DNA of 64,000 bases, from the NCBI GenBank assembly GCA_000727475.1, contig KL647298.1, positions 1,567,569 to 1,631,568 of the forward strand, read 5' to 3'. Within the stretch, counting starts at the first letter, position 1, and each line of letters opens with the position of its first letter. The notes beneath the pieces were generated by a model. That model did not search any database, had not been told where the DNA came from, and worked only from the letters and a program-made list of their open reading frames with translations. The stretch comes from Sarcocystis neurona. Taxonomy: Eukaryota > Apicomplexa > Conoidasida > Eucoccidiorida > Sarcocystidae. Shown in pieces: positions 36,887-48,167 of the stretch. Position numbers and translations under genes: made by a program.

Positions 36887-37705
36887 CTGCGGTACGATGC
36901 ACACGAGCAAGCAGCAACAGGCCGCTCCACGCCTCCGCGAGAAGCAAGACACTACTACAGCAGGGAAGCTGTAAGTGCAGCAGCAGCAGGGCGGAGAGGA
37001 GAAATCACTAGCCGCAGCAGGTCGAGACGCAGCCGCGGCGGAAGCGAGAAGCAGCAGCAAAAGCAATGCAGCTGCTTCAGCGACAACAAACCAACAGATC
37101 GCTTCCACTCCCTGGGCGACGGACCCCCCAGCCGGAAAGCGACGAGACGGACGGTGGTGGTGCGCAACAGCAGCAGCGACAGCAGCAACACATGCGAAGA
37201 GGGCGAGAACAACAGAAGTGAGGAGATTTATATGGGGCGGCAACAGAGAGAGCAGGAAAACTACAGGATGTAGAAGCACTAGCAGCAGGGAGCAGCAGGC
37301 GCCCCAGCGATACTGCAACAACAGCAGCATCCGAAGTGCAGTGACCCGGTGCTCGCTGCAGCGGCACAGCAGACTACCGAGAGGAAGGCAGTAGCAGTAG
37401 CAGCGAATGGACGGGACAGCGGCAACGGCAAGGAAGTGAAGCGCCGCGCCGCAGCAACAGCACAGCAGCAGAAGCACCGCGGAGCAGCAGAGGCAGCAGT
37501 AGCAGCAGAGAGGCTCCATGAGCGCAGCACCGTAACAACGGCACCAGCCTGTCACGCAAGAACATAAGCAGCGGTGAAGAATGGGCAGCAACAAGCAGCA
37601 TGTACCCTTGCAGGCAAACTCGGAGGATGAAAGGCACCGGCTGGAAACGACGGAGCCGCAGATGCGGCAGGAGAAGAAAACTAAAATCACACACAGCTGC
37701 CTCAC

Positions 37706-37832
37706 CTCCGGTCCTCCTCGTCTACAAGGACGAGATTCAGGAAGTAACGCACAGAAAACTTGTTCTGCACATTTTTGTACGTCGGAGTGAAGTCGAATCC
37801 GCTCAGATATACCCGCACTGGTACGCACTCCG
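37706..37832 (-). CDS. VPS26: VPS26, exon with [17 protein letters not shown]
   Basis: Contains [19 protein letters not shown] followed by [19 protein letters not shown], nearly word for word the family signature of the second arrestin-like domain. It enters after TTGTTCAG with two bases of a split codon and leaves at AG/GTGAGG in phase 2. Joining to the preceding exon as the sequence stands is one base out of phase (see findings). Confidence 0.95.
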
Positions 37833-38873
37833 CTGAACAACAGTGACACACAGCGGCAGCAGGACAGCAGCGGCACGACAGAGCAAGCACATAGGCAGTA
37901 ACAACACCGACGCAGGGTATGCGGAGGACAGGCCCAGCAGCAGCTGCACATGACAGCAGTAGGGAGACACACCGCAGCAGCACGGTTACAGCAGCTGAAG
38001 AACCGAAGCAGCAGCCGTAGCAGCAGAAGCGCAGGCCAGCGGCACCACACAGGAATAACAGCACGGCAGCCTCAGCATCAGCAGGAGGTGCGCGGCGCTG
38101 GTGAAGCAGCTGTCGAAGCAACAGCGCGTCGTAGTGAACAGCAGCAGAGCCAACCCAACAGCCTGTAGAGAAAACCGCAGCTGCTTCAAGCTTGACGCCA
38201 CAGACTCGGAAGACCTGTACGGGTACACATACAGTCTACCCCAAGTATGCACATAAATGCAAGCACATTCATTTACATATATTCAGAAGATTCACACACA
38301 CACACACGTACATATTTTTCCTCTTCTCAGTCTGTCTCTCTGCACACGCTAAATGTGTGTCCCTCTTTATATACTTATATCGCCAGTGGAGGAGCACAAG
38401 GAAGAGAAGCTCTACCGGGCGTGCGGCGGCGTTGTCAAGAAAAAAGAGGAAGTAGTACACGCGAGAGAACTTTCGACCACGTTTCAGAAGAAAAGAGAGG
38501 GTCACGACAAGTAGAAATCAGGATGCAACAGCAGGAGCCCCAGCTCTGTCCTAAACCGCACCAAGTCGTCACACACGATTACAAAAAAGCGTGTTGTAAA
38601 GAGAGGGAGAACCACAAAAATAATTCTACGGCGGGGAGTAGGGGTGCCACACAGGGTCGTTACAGCAAGTTTGAGGGAAAAAGAGAAATCAGCAGCAGAG
38701 AACCAGATGTCCACGCATGCGGCAATCCATATATATGCACGTGTTGTGGGGCGGCATCGGTAGCTACGTGTACGCCTATCTATTTTAAATTCTACGGCGG
38801 GGCGCAGGCGTGCCAAAGGACTATCAAGGAGGTGAAAAGGGAAAAGTAGAAGGAAAAAAAACGATTCTCCATA

Positions 38874-38943
38874 CAGCGAATCGGAGCGCCGTCCATAATT
38901 TCGAATTTTGTCAGAGTCTCTGTGTCCGTCACCGCGTTGGAAC
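38874..38943 (-). CDS. VPS26: VPS26, short exon with FEIMDGAP
   Basis: After the acceptor CATGCGCAG it gives SNAVTDTETLTKFEIMDGAP, matching the family's TETLAKFEIMDGAP. The first two bases complete the Gly left by the upstream exon. The exon ends at CT/GTATGG. Its last codons read Asn-Ser where the family has Val/Ile-Arg, and the phase then disagrees with the next exon by one base. Confidence 0.88.
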
Positions 38944-39302
38944 CTGCGCATGCAACAGAAGCAGAAGGCAAAGCTTGGTCGCACCAGGAATCCTCTTTTT
39001 ACGATGAAGAATCGAGGACGGATGTGTACACTTCGACATTTAGTCTCTGCGTGTATAGACGAAGACGCTCATGTAGATGAGTTTAGAGTTCTCTGCTTAT
39101 AAATATATATGTACGTAGATACACAAAGCTACACATGCGCACATACAACACATACATACACGTACCCACCCGCACGACATTTCCACCGCTCTACACGAGA
39201 CAACGGGAGAAATCCAGACAGAAAGTCTACACTTAAGCGTACGCCTCCTTGTCCCACACAACATCAGGCGCCTCCGTCCTTCTCCGGCGGCTGGCATTTC
39301 GC

Positions 39303-39640
39303 TGCTGCTGCTGTTCGTGCTGCGGCTGTTGTTCTGTCACTGCTGCTGCTGTCGCTGTCTTCCTGTTACTGCTGCTTCTCTTACTGCTGCTGCTGTTGCT
39401 GCCGTCTTTCTGCTGCTCCTGCTGCTGTTGCTGCTGTCTTTCTGCTGCTGCTGCTGTTGCTGCTGTCTTTCTGCTGCTCCTGCTGCTGTTGCTGCTGTCT
39501 TTCTGCTGCTGCTGCTGTTGCTGCCGTCTTTCTGCTGCTGCTGTTGCTGCTGTCTTTCTGCTGCTGCTGTTGCTGCTGTCTTTCTGCATCTCCTCCTGCT
39601 GTCCCTCTGTTGCTGCTGCTACTGCTGTTGCTGTCTTTCT
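39303..39640. repeat. CTG triplet tract in VPS26 intron
   Basis: Nearly continuous CTG/TTG triplets with repeated TGTCTTTCTGCTGC units. It lies inside the 709-bp intron between the exons at 39653 and 38943. In the VPS26 transcript it reads as CAG. Confidence 0.95.
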
Positions 39641-39652
39641 ACCCGTTCTCAC

Positions 39653-39809
39653 CCGAGCCAGCAGTTTCGGTGCGGATAATGTCAATTTGCATGTCCTTAA
39701 TTTTAATACGGACGAGAACAAAATAAACTTTCCCCACTACAACGTCTTTTAGGTGGTACTTGCTTTTGTCGTATTCAAATTCTATATGAAGACAATCCTC
39801 GATGCCAAC
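39653..39809 (-). CDS. VPS26: VPS26, exon with [17 protein letters not shown]
   Basis: Reads [20 protein letters not shown], then [20 protein letters not shown], the most conserved stretch of VPS26, where the second arrestin-like domain begins. The acceptor is CCTGTTGCAG in phase 0, and the exit is TCGG/GTGAGA in phase 1. A CAG-type triplet tract starts about a dozen bases beyond the donor. Confidence 0.97.
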
Positions 39810-40282
39810 CTGCAACAGGAAGCCCCAGATCCACATGAAATTCTCACACATGTATAATTTTCTCTCTTCCTATATTCACGTATAAGCCACTGTCTATGTA
39901 CACATACATGTATATACATACATAGACACTGCCTTTGTATATCCACGTCCACACATATACACACATACACATATACGTATGTACGGATATTAGATGTAGG
40001 TACACTAGCGAGATACGCATACCGCCACAGAGACTTCGTCCATATCGCATATTCACAGAGATATAGTTTCCTCTTTGTGTGTATTCACATTTACATACTT
40101 CTTCACAAGGAAAACTGTTGTACATACATATATGTACAACAATTTTTTATCCCCATTTCTCCTCATATATATATATATATATATACGAAATGTATGTATG
40201 GAATCAGTGAGATACGCGTATTGCCATAGAGGCCCTTATTTTTCACGCAGCCTCCTCTATATAGACTCACGTAGACGTACAC

Positions 40283-40866
40283 CATGTAAGTATGAGCTGT
40301 CCCATACACGTATACGTATGGTGGTCTTTTCGTCCGTATATACAGTGACCTCGCATATCCACGTTATCACCCATATATACATATATATATACATACGTAT
40401 GTGTACACAGGCACAGACGGATACCACTATGTATGCAACTACTCAGATATACACACGGAGACCAAAAAAGCCACACAATTTGTTGACAGGCACACACGTG
40501 TATTCCTGCGTGCCCCCCCTTATCTTTCCAGGAGGCGTGGAGTGTACTAATCAACACACACACACACACACACACACGAATATACGAATATAGATCTATA
40601 CACATACATATAGATCTCAGAATGCACACAATGCACATATATATATATATATGTCTTTTCTCCACTCTGTGAGATATACGCATACATGTACACACATTTC
40701 TTATATGCAGGGAGCGCCATGTGTAAGCATCACACACATACACACACAGAGACACAAGTATACGTACGTGCGTATATATATATCATATGTTCTCGCTCTC
40801 TGGGTACAGCGCATGTAAGTATGAGCTGTCCCATACACGTATACGTATGGTGGTCTTTTCGTCCGT
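40283..40866. repeat. Exact 55-bp direct repeat pair
   Basis: 40283-40337 and 40812-40866 are identical (beginning CATGTAAGTATGAGCTGTCC and ending TTTTCGTCCGT), 529 bp apart, within the 3.2-kb VPS26 intron. The flanks share only short motifs. Confidence 0.93.
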
Positions 40867-43030
40867 TTGTGAGACACATAGACGTACACAGGCGCATATG
40901 TACAGAGACTGGCTGAGGCCAAGACGGGTCAGACAGCGAAGGATTCTGTCGAGTGCCTTGGGGCGACAGAGAGCAACAGGAAGAAGCGAAAGGAGAGGGA
41001 GGGAAAAGGAAGAAAAAAAGGAGAGGTATGGCCACCGGCAAGAAGCCAGTGGGACAGCGTCTCTCGACGAGGAAGATAAGCACCGTTCAACGACGAGGAG
41101 AAAACGGAGAAAAAAAAGGGCCGCAAAATAAAGAGAAGAAGTAAAGTGGACAACAACTTCCACCAAGTTGCTTCCGTGACGCCAACCGAGGGAGGCGAGG
41201 CGTCCGAGACACTCGCGACAGGTCCGCGACGCCTTCTCCGCCTCCCTCCCTGCATGCGTCGAGAAGACGCAGGTGTTTACGAGAAAAACGCGATTTTCTT
41301 CTCCATACTCTTTTGCGGGCTCTTCTTCTTGGGCGAAGAGAGCGAGACGGAGACCGCCAGAAGGAAAGTCTGCTCTGCACCGCCTTTTTGTGGCAGGCAA
41401 ACAAGAGAAGCGCGCCCGGGCACGTTCTCCGCAGCAAAAAAGTTTCTTCTTTCCCAGCAAGCAGGGCAGTTGAGAAGGACTGTTTGCTGATGCTGCCTCA
41501 CGAAAGTAAACGTTTTCGACTGATTTCTCTGGCCCCTTCTGTCTCGCTTTCTCCAGCGCACACAGGGAGGGTGTGTATACGTCCACGTGCATGCCTTTGC
41601 AGGAAATACTCGTATATGCAGCTCTCATACCCACGGGCCGTTGCACAGTAAAGGAAGCATACCTCTGTGTACTTCCACATCCATATATATATATATATAT
41701 GTGTATCATATATACAGGTAGATAATGAGTACCTATACATATACACATATATCTCTACTACGTACGTGCACACACACATACTTTTATGTACTATAGATAT
41801 ATCTACGGCTCCTACCCACGTGATACCATGTATCGCGACGAACACATACACGCACGTACAAGTACAGCGGAACCTGACATATATATATATATATGCACGT
41901 ATATGTACGCATACACGTATATATATGTATATCTACTCCTTTAATATATGCATATATGTGCATACAGATACAGACTGTTGTCGAGACGTGCCCTCTGCTT
42001 TACTCTTCATTCTTGACAAACACACAGCGTTTCCTTTTCTGGGGGTCATCACAGCAGTGCTCTGTTTTACTCTGGAGAGAAGATTTGTTCTTCAGGCTAC
42101 GTTCTGCGATGCAGCAGCGGCTTCTCCTTTTCCCCTCTATTCCTCAGAACTGCCCGATTTCTCTTCTCGACAACACGAGAGAAAAGCAACCCATGCACTT
42201 TCCTCTTGAGCTATTTGAGAGAAGAAATTCTTGGAGTTTTCTCTTCAAAAATTTATTTGTAGCAATCGTCGGGTCTGTCTCACTCTCCCGTAAAACACGT
42301 CCTCTTTGAAGTACCCAAGCAACTCCACCCGGCAGTGGTTTCCCTTCAAGCTTACTCGTCTTCCTCGACCTCTTCCTTCTTCTTCTGTTTCACATATCCC
42401 TTCGCCGTTCGCTTTTATCTACTCATCATGAGCCACAAAAAGTGGGTGGACGCTACTTTTTCCTCTTTTGGCAGCAGCATTAGAAGACGCCTTCGGCTGC
42501 GTCCCGCGTCCCCCTTTTTTGCTCTATAAAAAGCCGACACAGAACCACCTCTCTCACCGCTCGACTGTCTCTTCCCCTCGTCACCTGCTCAGCTCCTCCT
42601 AACAGCGGCTTTCTTGTTTTCGTGAGAAGACTGAACATGGGAACTTCTCCTCACACACACGCACACACACATACACACACACACAGAGATACCAACAGCA
42701 ACATCGATGAGAAGCATTCGGCTTCCCTAGGAAATGCCGTCTCGCCTTCCCCTCCTGTCCTTCCGCGTCACGCAGGTCCCCTTCACACATTCGGCGGAGG
42801 AAAACCTGCTGTCCACTTGGAAACCAGCTCTGGCGCAGGGGACCCTCGGCCCTGCTTGCAACAAAAAAGCTTTTCTTCTGCCCCTGTCGGCTGCAGGAAC
42901 TGCTTCCACTTTGTGATAATTCTTCGCCGAAGTCGCGTTTCCCGTCTCTTCTCTCGTACGAAGAACCACCCTAACGGGTTTGTCTACACAGGAGGAAACG
43001 GGGAAAAGCTTTCAGAATTACGCCCCTCAC

Positions 43031-43109
43031 CTCCATCTTGATCGTATTGTTCACATCCGGAGGAATGCCCACATTTTGAACGGCAATGTCTTGCTCCTTG
43101 ACAATGCTG
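43031..43109 (-). CDS. VPS26: VPS26, exon with PDVNNTIKME
   Basis: Gives SIVKEQDIAVQNVGIPPDVN and NTIKME. Family members read (P/T)[17 protein letters not shown] across this junction, so it joins directly to the exon at 39653-39809. The donor is GAG/GTGAGG in phase 0. At the acceptor, ACAG is followed by one C that completes the Gly of the previous exon. The downstream intron is 3.2 kb, the largest of the gene. Confidence 0.95.
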
Positions 43110-43719
43110 CTGTACGTACACCGCACAACACGAGCCAGGGAAAAAAGAAGGAGGAGCCGCGGCTGAAGAGGACAACAGACGAGGCGCAGTCCCCGCCGCG
43201 AAACATCTCTTCCTTCGTCGCGCCTCGAGAGACCCCACCTTCTTTAAGGCGGGCAAACAATCTGGGGAAAAAGACGAACAAGTTGCGGCCAACCGGCTCA
43301 ACCAAATCACGCAGAATAACTTCCTGAATAATTAAAAAGAGGCAGCGGCGTCCTCGACGCGTCGCTGCTGTTGCAAATCTTGCAGCACTCCGCTGCTTCG
43401 CAGACAGCCAGACTTTGCCAAGAGCAGCAGGCGTCGCAGCCAACTCACGCCAGCGACGACGCGTAGGAGGGGGAGAAGAAGGGAAAGGAAGGAGAGGAAC
43501 AACGTGCGCTACGGAACTAATTAAATCACCGACTTCTTTTTCAGATGAGTGCTCACACACATATATATTTATATTTCTCATCGGTTACAACCAAACATAG
43601 GCGTGAGGGAGTATGCAGAGGCACAGGCGCGTGCGCAGTCGTCGTAACGCGAAGAAGCATGTCTACGAGACGCATAGAAGCCAGTGTCAGAGAGGTGGCT
43701 CACAGACTGCTAAGGTGCT

Positions 43720-45070
43720 GCTTCCTTCTGTCCATGTCTTGCTCACAGCCCCCCTCTCCCCTGTTGCAGCTGCTGTTGGTGCTGGGTGGGAACTGCGTTT
43801 TTGTTGCTGCTGCCACTCCTCTGCGTTGCTGCTGCTGCTTCTGCCGCCACACGTGCCGCAGGTCCCCAGCTGCTAGATGATGTGGCTGCCGCTGTTGCTG
43901 CTAGGTTACTGCCGCTGCTGCTGTTGCAGGTTTTCCCGTGCGTCCGTTACTGCTGCAAGCTGCGGCAGTGCCGCGTGCGCTAGTAGCGCTCCATTTGCTG
44001 CTCCAGCTGATGCTGCCGAACGTGGTGCTGTCGTTGTTGCCGCTGCAGCAGCTCCCTGCTGCTCTCGCTGCTACGCTCCTCCCTTTCCTCCTCTTCTGCT
44101 GGCTGCTGCCCCCCTCCATACTGCACTCCTTCTGCAGAAACTGCCCCTGCCTTGCCGCTACCCCTCACTTGCTGCTGTCGCCGCGCTTGCTGCTGCCGTT
44201 GCAGCTGCTGTTGCCGTTGCTGCTACCCTTACGCAGTGTCGGCTGCTGCGGCTACAAAGTAGCTACTGTTGCACCTACACAGTGGCAACTGCTGCCCCTA
44301 CAGAGATCCTATTGCTGCCCCTACCCACGGGCTCCTGCTGCCCCTACCCACTGGCTGTTGCTGCCCCTATCCACCCCTTGCTGCCCCTACCCAGTCGCTG
44401 CTGCTGGCCCTAGGGAGTTGTTGCTCGTACCCCTCCACACCCAGTGGCTGTTGCTGCCCCTATCCAGTGCCTGCCGCTACCTCCACAGAGCCGCTGCTCC
44501 TGTCCCTCCGCAGTGGCTGCTCCCGTCCCTACGCAGGGGCTGCTGCTGCGTCGACAAATTGGCTGCTGCTGCCCGTAGCCAGTGGCTGCTGCTGGTTCCA
44601 CACAGTAGCTGTTGCTGCGCCCACAGAGTGGCTGCTGCTGCCCCTACCCAGTGGCTGCTCCTGCCCCTACCCCTACGCAGTGATTGCTCCTGCCCCAGCC
44701 CCTACGCAGTGGCTGCTCCTGCCCCTGCCCCTACGCAGTGGCTGCTCCTGCCCCTGCCCCTACGCAGTTGCTGCTGCCAGGTCTACACAGTAGCTGTTGC
44801 TGCGCCTCCAGACTTGCTGCTGCTCCTCCCCACAGGCTGTTGCTGCGCCTACACATTGACTGCTCGTAGACAGTGGCTGCTGCTGGGTCTACACAGTGGC
44901 AACTGCTCCCGCCCCTACTGCCCAGCGGCTGCTGCTGCTGCTGCGCCTGGCCAGTGGCTCTTGCTGCGTCTCCACACACACTGGCTGCTGCTGCTGCTGC
45001 TGCGCCGTGCCAGCGTTGGCTGCTGGCCCTCCACAGACACACTGGCTGCTGCTTGTGCGTGGCGTGGGTG
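43720..45070. repeat. CTG tract and GC-rich minisatellite in VPS26 intron
   Basis: Left of about 44,260 the sequence is dense CTG-type triplets. From about 44,276 to 45,060 it becomes a minisatellite of roughly 20-30-bp units built on CAGTGGCTGCTGCTGCCCCT, with a more regular 29-30-bp unit (GTGGCTGCTCCTGCCCCTG core) around 44,650-44,770. It ends just before the exon at 45087. Long plus-strand frames (for example 385 codons from 43938) are by-products. Confidence 0.93.
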
Positions 45071-45086
45071 TATGGGTGAGTCGTAC

Positions 45087-45282
45087 CCTCCATAACTGCG
45101 CGAGATAGTGAGACGAATAAAGTAGCGCAGACGGACGTAGGTGCCCCAGTACGTTTCATTCGGTTTGTCTACGGCGTTGAACTTCCACTTGTATTTCTTG
45201 CTTTCCAACAGCAAACCGGGGGGCTCCAGGTCCTTCGAAATGGAGAAGAAGTCGTACGAGTTGCTCCGGTCGTAAAGCATGT
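45087..45282 (-). CDS. VPS26: VPS26, exon with YVRLRYFIRLTISR
   Basis: Reads MLYDRSNSYDFFSISKDLEP, a Lys-rich strand KKYKWKF, then TYVRLRYFIRLTISRSYGG. It covers the end of the first arrestin-like domain, matching family wording from E(L/M)x(Y/N)D(R/K) to VRLRY(F/V)L(K)VTI(S)R. The acceptor TTCTCAG is in phase 1, and the exit is GG/GTACGA in phase 2. Downstream exon phases agree. Confidence 0.95.
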
Positions 45283-45304
45283 CTGAGAATACAAAAGAAA
45301 CCGC

Positions 45305-45715
45305 ATGAAGGAGGGAAACAGCGGTAGCAGCAGCAGCAGCGAGAGCATCGCACCTGCGGCGCAGCAGAACAGCCCGGCAGCAGCAGCAGCGAGAGCAGAG
45401 GACGGCGGTGCGACAAGAAGAGAACCGCCGCAACAGCAGAGACGACGAGCGGCAACAGCACCCACCCAGACAGTCGCAGCAGCCGACACGAGCAGAACAG
45501 CAGCAAGAGCAGAAGGCAGCAGTAGCAGCAGCACGTGGAGAGGATGGCAGCAACGGCACACGCGGGAGACCAGCAGCAGTAGAAGAGCGGAATGCAGCAG
45601 CAGCAGCCAACAAATGCCGGAACGCAGCAGCAATAGACGGAGGACTGAACGCCGCAACCAGACGGAAAACGGCAGGCCGCCGCCGCAGCAGCAGCAATGC
45701 AACAGAACAACAGGA
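45305..45715. repeat. GCA triplet tract in VPS26 intron
   Basis: GCAGCA-rich sequence just downstream (in gene sense) of the exon at 45087-45282, reading as CUG/UGC in the transcript. Open frames on both strands here are repeat-driven. Confidence 0.9.
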
Positions 45716-46384
45716 GAGAGTCACAGCGAAGTAATTAAACAAACACATGCAACACGAAAGCAAAGAGACAAAAAGCCGTATTTTTCTAATGTGCAGGCAT
45801 GCGTGAGAGAGGAGAGGAAATGCGACGGACACTGCAGCGCACACACACACGCCATGCCACATGCGTAAACAAACCTATACATATACGCAAGCAGGGACGC
45901 ACATGCATATATGCGTGTATACACATACGTCGAGACAGAGAAGTCATCTCGGCAAAAGTGACAATCGCATTTCTCCCATCAGGTAGACTATAAAGAGAGA
46001 AGTCTGCTTAAAGAGAAGTGCGCCGAGGAAGAAGAATCGAAGGAGAGAAGAAATCTGCGTGAGTCGCTGCGCCACACCAGAGATTGCACCGTTTTCTCGG
46101 CAGCAAATACGAAGTCCCTGACGTCCGCCCCTCCGAAGCACACATCTATATATAAACATGCAGACTAACACACACACACACACACACACGAGTCAAGACG
46201 TAGGGCCGTGCTTAGAAACACAGACGTTAGACAAATACTAACACGCCCATATACATGTATACACATATATACGTATACTGTATATCTGTAGACACTCCAT
46301 ACACATTTGTAGACACGCGCGTGTGAGTGTGAGTAGACAGGTATCCGTCTCAAGGTAGATAGTGAAGTGGTGGGACGCAGGAAT

Positions 46385-47160
46385 GCATGTACACGTATTC
46401 ATATATATATACATTTATATGTACTAAACAAATGTACAATATATATATATATACATATACATGTATAATATATACTATATATACACACTTAGTGGCGCCA
46501 AGGCCAACTACAGATATGCAGTATCTCAAAGAGAGAGGCTATCGCCCGGCTCTCCCGGGGCCCATGTACTTATTTATCCGCCCATCCAGAGCTACCCACA
46601 CCGCCAGATGTGAAGAATGCGTGAAGAAGACAGATGAAAAGTAGAATACATGAAGAGAAGGAAGGGAGAAGCCTCGCTGTGAAGATACGTTGAGGAAACT
46701 GTACGCATGCACCAATCGCCTTATACGGGTACGTGTACGACGCCGTGCACGAGAGATTCTCAACGAAAGAAAAGGTGCTTCTGGCCGCAAAATGCAACTC
46801 TACGTCTGCCTGCAAATGGAAGCAAATATATACATACACGTCTACCTATATATGTGGAGGTACGAATATACATGCATATATACATATATGTACATATATA
46901 TATATATATATATATATGTGTATGACTACGGATATACGGATAGAGCTACCTCTCGGGCCAGTAAATTCGAGTTATATATATATATGGGAGTACGGACGTA
47001 TGAATAGACCTGCCTATTTGGCCATTGAGTTTGACATATATATATATATATTGTGGAAGTACCAATATATACGACTGGACCTAGCTTTTGGCCAAGAACG
47101 CTCGACTTATATACAAACTAATATGTGGAAGTACGAATATATATATATATATATATATAG
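46385..47160. repeat. AT microsatellites in VPS26 intron
   Basis: Alternating TA runs near 46436-46480, 46895-46917, 46975-46985, 47037-47052 and 47138-47159. Three similar units of about 85-115 bp (TGTGGAAGTAC or GGGAGTAC, GAATA, GACC or GAGCTACC, TTTGGCC-like) recur at about 46,905-47,190, suggesting a diverged tandem repeat around the TA runs. Confidence 0.7.
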
Positions 47161-47190
47161 GGGTGTATACCGATATACGGATGGACACAC

Positions 47191-47286
47191 CTATTTGTCC
47201 GATAAGTTCGACTTTTATGCCATTGTGATCAAGTTTTTTCCCGGTTTTAGCGTGAGAACGGCGGTTCCAGTGACATCTTCTCCGTC
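47191..47286 (-). CDS. VPS26: VPS26, exon with internal one-base frame break
   Basis: The first part reads DGEDVTGTAVLTLKPGK (family: DGE.VSG.V...), and the second part, one frame away, reads GKKLDHNGIKVELIGQI (family: GK.LEH.GI.(I/V)E(F/L)(I/V)GQIE). The switch falls at a run of six A (47232-47237). The exon is 96 bp; the flanking intron phases require 97. Everything else about the exon is intact. Confidence 0.9.
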
Positions 47287-47599
47287 CTGCAGCAAAACGC
47301 ATCGCAGCAGAGGGGGTGTACAGACACTTCACCTCCTTGGCAGCTACAGCGTCCTGCCGGCACACCCCGCGCAGACGTAGCCGGTGAGGCATCCGCAAAC
47401 TCTGAAAGCGACCCGTCTGCTAGCTGTACCTCTCCGAGGCAGGGCCGTGGCGCGTACACGTACACAGACACAGCGAAGACGCAGGAGAATCCTCCACGGC
47501 AGCTAAAAGGACGAAATCTATGCTTTTTCTCGTGGCGCTGCACCAAGTCGGTGAAAGCAGCAGCAAATCGCTCTGCATGCACACACGTACGTGTACAGT

Positions 47600-48035
47600 T
47601 ATACGCAGAAGAAGAAGCTGCAGCAGGACGAGAGGTGGCAGGAGGGCCGGCGGACAGCAGGAGGGCCGGCGGGCGGCAGGAGCAGGTGGCGGAAACACTT
47701 TTGACTCGCAGCAACAGTGGGACACCAGAAGGCGCAGAGAGAGAAGTGCTGCAGATTAGTCAGTGGCCCGCAGTGACACTGCACGTGAGAGCGGCAGCAG
47801 CAGCAGTAGCAAAGAAAGCAGGAGCAGCAGACGCAGGAGCAGTCGAAGCAGGAGCAGTCGAAGCAGGAGCAGCAGAAGCAGGAGGGACAACGTGATCAGC
47901 AGACTCAGCAACAGCCGAAGTAGGGCCAGAAGCAGGAGCGGCAGCAACAGAAGCCGCAGCAGAGCAGCACCAGACGCAGGAGCAGCACCGGCGAGAAGCC
48001 CGGGGCAGCAGCAGAGGTCCCCGCAGCAGGGCAAC
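47600..48035. repeat. GCA triplet tract between VPS26 exons
   Basis: Imperfect GCAGAAGCAGGAGCA-type repeats in the 767-bp intron between 48054 and 47286, reading as CUG/UGC in the transcript. Confidence 0.85.
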
Positions 48036-48053
48036 AGCTGGGGTGTGACGCAC

Positions 48054-48167
48054 CGAAAAAATTGGGTATTTTTCTCCCTTTTTATCTCTCGAAAGAAACG
48101 TCATTTTCCGTCCTTCTTGGTCAATGAAAACTTCGACTGAACAGGCGCTGCCGAATAACGTTGCCAA
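48054..48167 (-). CDS. VPS26: VPS26, first recognised exon
   Basis: VPS26 is the arrestin-fold subunit of the retromer core (with VPS35 and VPS29), which recycles cargo from endosome-like compartments to the Golgi. In apicomplexans retromer is linked to trafficking to secretory organelles. This exon gives LATLFGSACSVEVFIDQEGR, then KMTFLSRDKKGEKYPIFS, corresponding to the N-terminal FG....I.(I/V).(L/F)(D)...RK strand region. It enters after TTTTTGGCAG and leaves at TCG/GTGCGT in phase 0. No in-frame ATG exists before an upstream stop, so a short initiator exon lies further right. The eight exons span 11.3 kb and give about 295 residues, close to the family's usual 300-330. Confidence 0.92.

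Larger units (their letters stand above)
36490..38160. repeat. GCA-rich triplet tracts around VPS26 3' exons
   Basis: Imperfect GCA/CAG triplets fill most of the introns at 36887-37705 and 37833-38873 and continue past the stop codon. In the VPS26 sense they read as CUG/UGC. A 620-codon minus frame (36188-38050) is open through them and is repeat-driven. Confidence 0.85.

Noticed and set aside
36188..38050. 620-codon minus-strand open frame, Leu/Cys/Ala-rich
   Set aside because: Runs through two VPS26 introns and one exon in a wrong frame. It is open because GCA triplets read as CTG/TGC lack stops.
42515..42660. TATAAAAAG followed by pyrimidine-rich sequence and an ATG on the plus strand
   Set aside because: Inside a VPS26 intron with only a short frame after the ATG. 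Canonical TATA boxes are not a reliable signal in apicomplexan DNA.
43938..45095. 385-codon plus-strand frame rich in Leu, Ala and Pro
   Set aside because: Lies in the VPS26 intron minisatellite, opposite the gene. It is repeat-driven in all frames.
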